Virus record (IMG/VR): IMGVR_UViG_3300024520_000403
Span: 1-27,923 of that record
Strand: one strand, 5' to 3'
From: a virus
DNA: 27,923 nt
Shown: positions 22,979-27,923 of the stretch, in pieces
How the letters are laid out: every line of letters begins with the position of its first letter
Position numbering within the stretch: position 1 is the stretch's first letter
Program-made: the position numbers and the translations under genes
Notes under the pieces: model-generated
What the model was told of the DNA's origin: nothing
What the model saw: only the letters and a program-made list of their open reading frames with translations
Databases searched by the model: none

Positions 22979-23055
22979 TGGCACGCCGAGTAGAAGTTGA
23001 ATCTACAACATACGCTTTTGGAGAACGCTGCTCTACCGTTGGGAATTATAAAAAT
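22979..23055 (-). tRNA. tRNA-Trp(CCA)-like gene with a defective acceptor stem
   Basis: Canonical spacing is kept throughout. D-arm 3' side GGTA-GAGC; anticodon arm GCGTT-CTCCAAA-AGCGT with anticodon CCA; 5-nt variable loop ATGTT; T-arm GTAGA-TTCAACT-TCTAC with T54, T55, C56 and A58; acceptor 3' side TCGGCGT; discriminator G; and encoded CCA (22981-22979). The 5' side is odd. Positions 1-7 read ATTTTTA, giving two A-T pairs, three T-G wobbles and two T-C mismatches against TCGGCGT, and the D-stem ATTC/GAGC has an A-C mismatch. It may be degenerate, edited or processed unusually. A dedicated promoter and terminator bracket it. The 600-nt gene-free stretch around it has no other recognisable gene. 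Confidence 0.65.
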
Positions 23056-23148
23056 GTACTAACAGTATCCAAATTAAAACTAAAAAGTTAAACTCTTTTA
23101 CCTGTCGCAGATGATCGAGTAGTACGCCCCAGCATCGCCTATTTATTT

Positions 23149-23177
23149 AATATACATTAATCTTATAACAATGTCAA
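23149..23177 (-). promoter_or_regulatory. Consensus sigma70 promoter for the tRNA-like transcript
   Basis: TTGACA (23177-23172), 17-nt spacer, TATATT (23154-23149). This is the best-matching leftward promoter in the window and leads to a predicted RNA of about 210 nt ending at the terminator near 22930. The first ~45 nt of the RNA can fold (GCGATG with CATC-T-GC). Confidence 0.8.
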
Positions 23178-23189
23178 CCTTTCAGGCAT

Positions 23190-23238
23190 AAAAAAGCCAC
23201 CGACCTATTGTAATTAAACACTAGATCATTGGTGGCTT
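23190..23238 (-). terminator. Intrinsic terminator after the AT-hook protein gene
   Basis: AAGCCACC (minus strand, 23238-23231) pairs with GGTGGCTT (23201-23194). Inner arms GATCTAGTG/CAATAGGTC extend the hairpin with one mismatch and one wobble, and TTTTTT follows. Confidence 0.88.
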
Positions 23239-23252
23239 AGTAGAACCCTGAA

Positions 23253-23301
23253 TAAGTTAACATGTGCACCAAGTTTCACCTTGATAACATATTTTAACTT
23301 A
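23253..23301. repeat. Nested inverted repeat in the 3' UTR
   Basis: TAAGTTAA (23253-23260) and TTAACTTA (23294-23301) form 8-bp arms. Inside, CAAG/CTTG around a six-base loop gives a second stem. It lies between the 23394-23729 gene and its terminator, so it would be a structured element in that message. Confidence 0.45.
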
Positions 23302-23393
23302 TCCTAAGGAACAATACAATGTTAAATGAACTAAATTGGTACATAATAGTAACCTTACAGGGATAGGGTTATTAGTTTAAGTATCAATAGTTT

Positions 23394-23729
23394 TTAATCT
23401 ACAGCTTTCAATGAGACCAAAGGAGCTGAGTCACTAATTTCAGGAGTTTCAGTTTTAGTAGATTTACTATCCACTGTTTCTTTCTCTCCTTCCATAAATT
23501 TGACAGCTTCTTCAATACACCACTTCGCCGCACCAACTTTATCTTTAATACCAGCGTTTTTCTCTTCACCTGTAGCAACTTTATAAATTGTATCATAAAG
23601 CTTTTCTAGGTTATCAGCACACTTAGCACCAAATTTCTTATATTGCTCATCGACTTTAGCTCTGATAGCCAATGTGCAAGTTGCGTCCGTTTTAGGTGGT
23701 CTTCCAGCTTTTCTTTTTATGTCACTCAA
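23394..23729 (-). CDS. AT-hook DNA-binding protein, candidate small terminase subunit
   Basis: This 111-aa protein opens MSDIKRKAGRPPKTDATCTL, with an AT-hook-like GRPPK that should bind AT-rich minor groove. A helical middle (CADNLEKLYDTIYKVATGEE...KDKVGAAKWCIEEAVKFMEG) resembles the core of small phage TerS proteins, where a short repeated-helix domain precedes a flexible tail. The acidic Ser/Thr tail ends PLVSLKAVD. TerS recognises pac/cos DNA and loads TerL; this assignment is inferred from pattern and from proximity to terL. The start is TTG with a strong AAGGAGG upstream, overlapping the end of the zinc-ribbon gene by 8 nt. Confidence 0.65.
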   Translation of the reverse strand: MSDIKRKAGRPPKTDATCTLAIRAKVDEQYKKFGAKCADNLEKLYDTIYKVATGEEKNAGIKDKVGAAKWCIEEAVKFMEGEKETVDSKSTKTETPEISDSAPLVSLKAVD

Positions 23730-23919
23730 AATTAAATCCTCCTTGAGATCCAGACATGTCTATTAATATACCTGTAACATTCTCACAATCCCACTGGTAA
23801 GTGCTTGTGTAAGATTTAGGAGTGGATGCATCTCTGCATCGAGGGCAAATATCGTTCTCTTTTCTATCTACATTATAAGATGTCGTTGAGAAGAAACTCC
23901 CACACATACATTGAGGCAT
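23722..23919 (-). CDS. Small zinc-ribbon-like protein, 65 aa
   Basis: The protein begins MPQCMCGSFFSTTSYNVD and has a later CPRCRD, so two Cys pairs (C4/C6 and C25/C28) about 20 residues apart could hold one zinc ion. A short tail (TSTYQWDCENVTGILIDMSG) follows. Such small ribbons are common in phage regulatory or replication regions, but no specific role can be given. It overlaps the AT-hook gene, whose Shine-Dalgarno lies inside it, and follows a sigma70-like promoter. Its own Shine-Dalgarno (GGAG) is a little far from ATG. Confidence 0.75.
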   Translation of the reverse strand: MPQCMCGSFFSTTSYNVDRKENDICPRCRDASTPKSYTSTYQWDCENVTGILIDMSGSQGGFNFE

Positions 23920-23983
23920 AGGCTTTAGTAACTCCGTACTTTATTATTATTGTTATAATATTATCATAATACTGTTACTCTCT

Positions 23984-24012
23984 ATATTACCTCAATTATG
24001 GGTCAGTGTCAA
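23984..24012 (-). promoter_or_regulatory. Sigma70-like promoter overlapping the helicase stop
   Basis: TTGACA (24012-24007), 17-nt spacer, TAATAT (23989-23984). The -35 box contains the TGA stop of the helicase gene. A palindromic TATTAT-G-ATAATA lies just downstream. It reads into the zinc-ribbon and AT-hook genes. Confidence 0.6.
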
Positions 24013-25460
24013 ATCATAGGTAAATCATCACTCCATTCATCAATAGAGGATGAATCATGCTGTAACCCATTAACAGTGATATCCTTTTTATCCTCTTCAA
24101 GTTGAATAGCTAATTTCTCTTCTAACCACTCTAATGCTTCATGGTCAACTAAGATATCAGACTCTTTAATCTCACGAGTAAGGTAGATACCCTTTAGTTC
24201 CTTAACACGGCTTAGGGCTACATATAAGAGTGCTGGGGCGAAAGGAAGACCTTGCCCTAAGTCTACTACTGATTCATTTAAAGTCTGTCCTTGGCTTCTG
24301 TTGATCGTCAGAGCGGTACACGGTTTCAATGGTATCTGTTTGAAAGTACCTGAAACTTCTGTATCTAGTTCTTCTTCTCCATCTTCATCATCCTTCATTA
24401 CATAATCAACAGTCTCCCATTCAGCTTGTGATATTAGGACTTCGTTGATAGTGTCATCAAGTCTTACCCAAACACCTTCATCTGCCATATGAGTCACCAC
24501 TCCAGTAGATCCATTGACATACTCACCATCACGATCATTACGTAATATGATAACTTTAAGTCCATCTTTCAAAGATAGTTCCATGTCAGTTGGTATATCT
24601 TTAACTTTAAAATCACCATAACGTTCAGCCGAATACACTCTTATAGGATTAGGATTCTTATCAAACACAACCTTATTATATTCTGCCACTTTTCTATTAG
24701 TAGGCGTCAGGGTAACTTTATCAGTAGGAACTTTACCTCCATGGTAACAGTGCTTATTAAAGTATTTGATGGCATCCTTAACATCTTTATCTAAGGATGT
24801 GAAATAACCTCCATTAGGAAGTTTAATACGTTTACTTTTACCCCTACGGATATGCCCTAACATCTTCCGTAATTCTTCCTCACTTTGCCTCTCATTCTTA
24901 GTTAGTTCTACAAACTTAAAATCCATTTGTTCAAACTGGCGCATCTTAAAGAACTTAGTAGTTTTATAAGATTTCTTAGCTAGTTCTTTCTCCTTATCAC
25001 CCATAACGGCACCAAGCTGGCCTAAATCACCAAACATAATAACTTGGATCTTATAGTCCTTAGTAAACCGACCTACAGCTTTCTCGAAGTGTTTAATTCG
25101 TTGAGAAAGAGCATACATACTACCTGCCGTCAGCATTCCTACTTCATCAATAACAATACGACGAACTGTACCTTTGGCGAACAATTTAGCCACCCTATCA
25201 CTAATTTTAGAAAGAGAACCCCTTGTTGGGTGAACAGTAGGTAAACATAAGGCACTATGCAAAGTAGATCCTCCTATATCTGCTGCACTTCGACCTGTGG
25301 TAGATGTAAACAATGTCTCATGTCCGTACAACTCCCTCAGTCTATTGATGATAAAACTCTTACCAACACCAGCAACCCCAGCTACAAAAAGGTTATTATA
25401 CTCTAAAATCTCATCCCATACCTTCTGCTGTCCTACATTAAACTCTAGTCTCTTACTCAT
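24009..25460 (-). CDS. Pif1/RecD-like SF1B DNA helicase
   Basis: This 483-aa ATP-dependent 5'-3' helicase has the motifs in order. Q-motif-like NVGQQKVWDEI (9-18). Walker A AGVAGVGKS with K34. Motif Ia TSTTGRSA (52-59). Walker B VIDEVGML with D105 and E106. Motif III FGDLGQLGAV (143-152). Motif IV LTKNERQ with R191. TLTPTNRKVAEYN and NGSTGVV for the SH3-like region, motif V LTINRSQGQT (384-393) and motif VI LYVALSRVKEL (412-422) with the arginine finger R418. It probably acts in phage replication or recombination, as Dda does in T4. AGAGGAGAAAT gives a strong ribosome site. The C-terminal tail is acidic. Confidence 0.93.
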   Translation of the reverse strand: MSKRLEFNVGQQKVWDEILEYNNLFVAGVAGVGKSFIINRLRELYGHETLFTSTTGRSAADIGGSTLHSALCLPTVHPTRGSLSKISDRVAKLFAKGTVRRIVIDEVGMLTAGSMYALSQRIKHFEKAVGRFTKDYKIQVIMFGDLGQLGAVMGDKEKELAKKSYKTTKFFKMRQFEQMDFKFVELTKNERQSEEELRKMLGHIRRGKSKRIKLPNGGYFTSLDKDVKDAIKYFNKHCYHGGKVPTDKVTLTPTNRKVAEYNKVVFDKNPNPIRVYSAERYGDFKVKDIPTDMELSLKDGLKVIILRNDRDGEYVNGSTGVVTHMADEGVWVRLDDTINEVLISQAEWETVDYVMKDDEDGEEELDTEVSGTFKQIPLKPCTALTINRSQGQTLNESVVDLGQGLPFAPALLYVALSRVKELKGIYLTREIKESDILVDHEALEWLEEKLAIQLEEDKKDITVNGLQHDSSSIDEWSDDLPMI

Positions 25461-25475
25461 ATTTCTCCTCTCACT

Positions 25476-25739
25476 TTAATGTTGCATTACACTTACTTGA
25501 CCACTAAGGATACCATGGTATTGCATAACAAGAAAGGTCTCTAAATCCTCTTCTTCCATACCATCCATATCTTCTAAGCTTATCTCTAAATTAACCGTCT
25601 CATGCTCTTGTAAGAACAGTAATTGGAATCTCACATAATCATCTCCTGTGAATTCCACATAACTACCTAATTCCTTAGCTCCTATCTTATCACATATATT
25701 CCTTAAGGTTATAAAATATCTAGTTACACTATTATGCAT
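25476..25739 (-). CDS. Unknown acidic 87-aa protein upstream of the helicase
   Basis: The start chosen is ATG 25739 (MHNSVTRYF) because AAAGGAGA lies just upstream; the longer frame to 25856 crosses the divergent promoter region and is unlikely. After a helical N-terminus (RNICDKIGAKELG) it has two short strands (YVRFQLLFLQ, VNLEISLEDM) and a very acidic stretch MDGMEEEDLE. It is the first gene of the leftward helicase operon, 15 nt from it, and could be a DNA-mimic or regulator. No family is recognised. Confidence 0.7.
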   Translation of the reverse strand: MHNSVTRYFITLRNICDKIGAKELGSYVEFTGDDYVRFQLLFLQEHETVNLEISLEDMDGMEEEDLETFLVMQYHGILSGQVSVMQH

Positions 25740-25792
25740 TGTATCTCCTTTCTTCTTATAGTTATTAGTAAGGTTACTACATGTAAAATAAA

Positions 25793-25811
25793 TGTCAATA
25801 ATTATTTGACA
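25793..25811. promoter_or_regulatory. Dyad of divergent TTGACA boxes
   Basis: TGTCAA-TAATTAT-TTGACA places an exact -35 box on each strand 7 nt apart, between divergent operons. The rightward box has a good -10 partner; the leftward one does not have a clear one at 17 nt (AACCTT). The dyad could also be an operator. Confidence 0.5.
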
Positions 25812-25834
25812 AGTTCTTCCTGGTTTTGTATTAT
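25806..25834 (+). promoter_or_regulatory. Sigma70 promoter for the rightward operon
   Basis: TTGACA (25806-25811), 17-nt spacer, TATTAT (25829-25834, five of six matches). It starts about 40 nt upstream of the PagL-like gene, whose Shine-Dalgarno is AAGAGGAA. Confidence 0.8.
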
Positions 25835-25879
25835 TCGAAGTGTACAATATATTCATTAATAAACCAAGAGGAATACAAA

Positions 25880-26377
25880 ATGAACACTAAAAGAACATCT
25901 GCTTTACTTGTCGTCTTGATTATAACATGCTTATCCTTTAATTCTTATACGGCTGAAGCCGCAGAAGGGTATACCTACCATACACCTGTACTACAACCTT
26001 ATATTGAATACGGAAGAACTACAGTTAACTCACACAACTCTCATGCAGGTTATGGGATTGTATACAAATCTAAGTGGGATGTCAACATTAGTACAACTGG
26101 ACAAGGGAATACTAAGAATGGGCACCAAGAACCTAAAGTGTTCTACTCATTATCAAGGATATTTGATTCAAAGGTTGACTTCTTATCTAAGGATGTTAAA
26201 CTGCGACTTGGTTTAGCTAAGACTAAAGGTGTTAATCTGATAGGAGATCATAACTTTAAACTAGGGATTATCTTAGCAGGGGAGGTTGCTGAGTTGGAAA
26301 TATTCCATTATAGTAGTGGTGGTGTATATAAACCTAATACAGGTGTTGATGGAGTTAAGCTGAGAATTAATTTATAG
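25880..26377 (+). CDS. Exported PagL-like lipid A 3-O-deacylase family protein
   Basis: This 165-aa protein starts at ATG 25880 (AAGAGGAA upstream); the frame from 25826 lies inside the promoter. Residues 1-28 form a Sec signal peptide (KR, hydrophobic LLVVLIITCLSF, then AEAA with likely cleavage near 27-28). The rest alternates short amphipathic strands, as in a small outer-membrane beta-barrel. The end IFHYSSGGVYKPNTGVDGVK matches the PagL C-terminal signature: His143-x-Ser145, then PNxG and an acidic residue at His+14 (Asp157, where PagL has Glu). PagL removes the 3-O acyl chain of lipid A. Host-surface change or exclusion of superinfecting phage is my inference; the Glu-to-Asp change leaves activity uncertain. 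Confidence 0.7.
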   Translation: MNTKRTSALLVVLIITCLSFNSYTAEAAEGYTYHTPVLQPYIEYGRTTVNSHNSHAGYGIVYKSKWDVNISTTGQGNTKNGHQEPKVFYSLSRIFDSKVDFLSKDVKLRLGLAKTKGVNLIGDHNFKLGIILAGEVAELEIFHYSSGGVYKPNTGVDGVKLRINL

Positions 26378-26389
26378 AGAGGAATTAAT

Positions 26390-26938
26390 ATGGTTACAGA
26401 ATTGAAGGTTGAGGTTAAGTATAAACTTATTGATAAGGAAGGGTATTGTAACGGTTGTGATATTACCAATTCACTGTTTGATTATCATTTTGAAGATGAC
26501 ATAGTAATACTTGACCATATAGACAGAGATGGTGATGGAATAAAGGATGGATACGTTATTATTGATATGTCCTTAAATGAAGGTAGGTTTTTCGAAGAAG
26601 TATTCGAAGAACAAGAATCCCCTGTTATAGGAAACTGGGATGGAAATTCTCCTATTGAAATGGGTCACAGACTTCTATATAACGGTAACTTAAGACAAGT
26701 AGTTTATAAAGATCCTGATAATGTTGTATGCCTTGCTGACATGGACGGAAAGTATACTACTTGCACAAGCGAGACATGTTCTAAGTTTTCGCCTATTGAT
26801 GGGACTGTTAGGGATAAGAAGGATATTATTTTAGAGAAGTTTGAGGACTATCTAAGCACACAGGATATACCAGAGTACCAATCTTTAATGGAAAGTCTAG
26901 CATTAGTATTACACGAGGTACTTATTGATGATATTTAA
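26390..26938 (+). CDS. Unknown 182-aa protein with an N-terminal domain shared with the DUF3310 protein
   Basis: Residues 1-75 (VKYKLIDKEGY...DGYVIIDMSLNEGRFFEEV) parallel the N-terminus of the protein at 27170-27790 (KTYRLIDEQGF...TDGTCVITYDEYKYFEEV), a small beta domain seen in phage accessory proteins. Residues ~75-130 hold a second such unit (MGHRLLYNGNLRQVVYKDPD, then ADMDGKYTTCTSETCSKFSP with four Cys/Thr positions). The C-terminus is helical and acidic. GAGAGGAA sits before the ATG. A read-through operon with the PagL-like gene is likely. Function unknown. Confidence 0.75.
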   Translation: MVTELKVEVKYKLIDKEGYCNGCDITNSLFDYHFEDDIVILDHIDRDGDGIKDGYVIIDMSLNEGRFFEEVFEEQESPVIGNWDGNSPIEMGHRLLYNGNLRQVVYKDPDNVVCLADMDGKYTTCTSETCSKFSPIDGTVRDKKDIILEKFEDYLSTQDIPEYQSLMESLALVLHEVLIDDI

Positions 26939-27170
26939 TATGAACCAAGGACAACAACTGAATATTACCTTAAAAGGTGTGACTGTTGAGAAGATGGATA
27001 TTTTCATTGATAGGATTATTAAGGAACAAGGTTATACCTTACATATGTTAGGTCAATATATCCACAATACATTGCAAGCAAGGACACATCCTAATTTAGT
27101 AGAAGAAGAAGCTTATAAACATATACTTAGACGAATTACACAACGACATAAACAACAGGAGAATGGATAA
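26928..27170 (+). CDS. Unknown 80-aa protein
   Basis: ATG 26928 is preferred because GAGG lies 9 nt upstream; ATG 26940 directly after the previous stop is the alternative. The protein has a strand-rich start (GQQLNITLKGVTVEKMDIFI) and two helices (RIIKEQGYTLHMLGQYIHNT; EEEAYKHILRRITQRHKQ) with a basic end. It overlaps both neighbours (TAATG with the next gene), so all three are translated as a unit. No recognised family. Confidence 0.7.
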   Translation: MIFNMNQGQQLNITLKGVTVEKMDIFIDRIIKEQGYTLHMLGQYIHNTLQARTHPNLVEEEAYKHILRRITQRHKQQENG

Positions 27171-27790
27171 TGATTGAGAAATTAGAAGCTGGTAAGACTT
27201 ATAGATTGATTGATGAACAAGGTTTTATTGTCGAAGATGATGGTAATTTGGGAATAATAAATGACTACTTCTCAGATGGTGAAATTTTAGTCGATGAGGT
27301 TATAGGGTATGTTGGTTATACAGATGGTACATGTGTTATTACCTATGATGAGTATAAGTACTTCGAGGAAGTTGTAACAGAGGATATTACAACAGAAGAG
27401 GAACCTCCTTCAGTTTCAGAACCAACTCAAAACGCAATCGATAGGCAAGTAGGAGGTAGTCACTACACTGACCAGAAAATGCAACCTATTGAGCTAGCTT
27501 ATAAACTTAACGCAACTCCAGCTTTCTGTAAAGTGGCTAAATATTGCTCACGGGTTAAAGATGATATGAATCAGCAAATTGATAAAGCTGTACATTGCGT
27601 TGAATTAGATAAAGCTTTAAAAGATCCAAGAAGTTATCCCAAAATTGAACTTAGTCTTACATTAGATTTGATTAAGGAATTCACAGAGTCATACTCACTT
27701 CGATATGCACTGTTTAACCTGTACATTGAAAACTACAACCTATGCTTTGATGACCTAGAGGCATTCCGTAATGAAAAACATAGTAGTTGA
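27170..27790 (+). CDS. DUF3310-containing protein with an extra N-terminal domain
   Basis: In this 206-aa protein residues ~1-70 are the small domain shared with the 182-aa neighbour, and residues ~75-90 form an acidic linker. Residues ~91-150 are a DUF3310 domain: VGGSHYTDQKMQPIELAYKL, then FCKVAKYCSRVK and DKAVHCVEL, the pattern found in T7 gp1.7 (reported as a nucleotide kinase) and relatives. A helical C-terminus follows. A nucleotide-metabolism role would fit the NrdAB and nucleotidase-like genes nearby, but that is inference. AGGAGAA precedes the ATG, which overlaps the previous stop as TAATG. Confidence 0.82.
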   Translation: MIEKLEAGKTYRLIDEQGFIVEDDGNLGIINDYFSDGEILVDEVIGYVGYTDGTCVITYDEYKYFEEVVTEDITTEEEPPSVSEPTQNAIDRQVGGSHYTDQKMQPIELAYKLNATPAFCKVAKYCSRVKDDMNQQIDKAVHCVELDKALKDPRSYPKIELSLTLDLIKEFTESYSLRYALFNLYIENYNLCFDDLEAFRNEKHSS

Positions 27791-27923
27791 TGTAGACCTT
27801 ACCGTAGTGGATACAGATTTAGCTTGGATGAAGTACTTACAAACCTTATACCAAAATCATTACGGTAGGGTGAAAAATGTAACATTAGGTGATAAATGGA
27901 ATTATGATTTAGGTTCATATTTC
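27771..27923 (+). CDS. HAD-family 5'(3')-deoxyribonucleotidase-like protein (5' part)
   Basis: The 51 codons before the window end begin MKNIVVDVDLTVVDTDLAWM. DVDLT is HAD motif I (DxDxT) with the nucleophile Asp at residue 7 and the second Asp at 9. Small phage HAD proteins of this form are usually 5'(3')-deoxyribonucleotidases or polynucleotide phosphatase domains acting on nucleotide 5' ends; which one cannot be told from this fragment. It overlaps the DUF3310 gene by 20 nt, with GAGG upstream, and is truncated by the window. Confidence 0.8.
   Translation, partial: MKNIVVDVDLTVVDTDLAWMKYLQTLYQNHYGRVKNVTLGDKWNYDLGSYF

Noticed and set aside
22930-23177. tmRNA instead of a tRNA-like RNA
   Set aside because: A complete D-arm and anticodon arm with CCA are present and no tag-like reading frame lies upstream.
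25740-25856. A 126-aa version of the acidic protein from ATG 25856
   Set aside because: It crosses the divergent promoters; ATG 25739 has AAAGGAGA.
1-27923. CRISPR arrays, insertion sequences, integrase or attachment sites
   Set aside because: No regularly spaced repeats, transposase or recombinase signatures were seen; the only mobile elements are the introns.

Overview
This window is part of an AT-rich, double-stranded DNA tailed phage genome (Caudoviricetes). The head proteins are lambda/HK97-like: a gpE-type major capsid protein, a gpD-type decoration protein, a DUF935-like portal and an XkdF-type protease. No tail tube, tape-measure, integrase, repressor or lysin gene lies in the window, so tail morphology and lifestyle cannot be read directly. 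A Gram-negative host is likely. The phage carries several consensus sigma70 promoters (TTGACA-N17-TATAAT-like) and an exported protein with the lipid A 3-O-deacylase (PagL) active-site signature. I cannot name the host species.

Layout. (1) 1-2248, plus strand: class Ia ribonucleotide reductase, the 3' end of nrdA followed by nrdB carrying a fused C-terminal glutaredoxin domain. A bidirectional terminator follows. (2) 2349-12567, minus strand: a small membrane protein, then a run of adhesin, fibre or decoration genes with beta-helix, C1q-like, Ig-like and SPRY-like folds. This run contains a recent tandem cassette duplication with a decayed gene end. (3) 12594-18317, minus strand: head module. 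In transcription order it is an unknown 212-aa protein, portal, protease, a scaffold-like protein (with a probable nested scaffold), decoration protein, major capsid protein, terminator. (4) 18405-21232, minus strand: terL in three exons, split by two group I introns. The first (247 nt, no ORF) interrupts the Walker A codons. The second (1033 nt) follows the Walker B DEL codons directly and encodes an HNH homing endonuclease. Spliced TerL is 515 aa. (5) 21204-22794, minus strand: small genes upstream of terL, a strong terminator and a thermonuclease. (6) 22795-23393 has no protein gene. It holds, on the minus strand, a promoter, a tRNA-Trp(CCA)-like sequence and a terminator, plus the terminator of the next gene upstream and an inverted repeat. 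I see nothing convincing in 22795-22929. (7) 23394-25739, minus strand: an AT-hook small protein (possible TerS), a zinc-ribbon protein, a Pif1/RecD-like helicase and an acidic small protein. (8) 25806-27923, plus strand: a promoter, the PagL-like protein, three small genes including a DUF3310 protein, and the start of a HAD-family nucleotidase-like gene.

How the genes fit together. The plus-strand genes at both ends look like nucleotide metabolism and host takeover. The minus-strand block is packaging, head morphogenesis and surface display. Translational coupling is extensive, with TAATG or ATGA overlaps between neighbours. Transcription is punctuated by good intrinsic terminators and sigma70-like promoters, two of which place TTGACA over the stop codon of the gene upstream.
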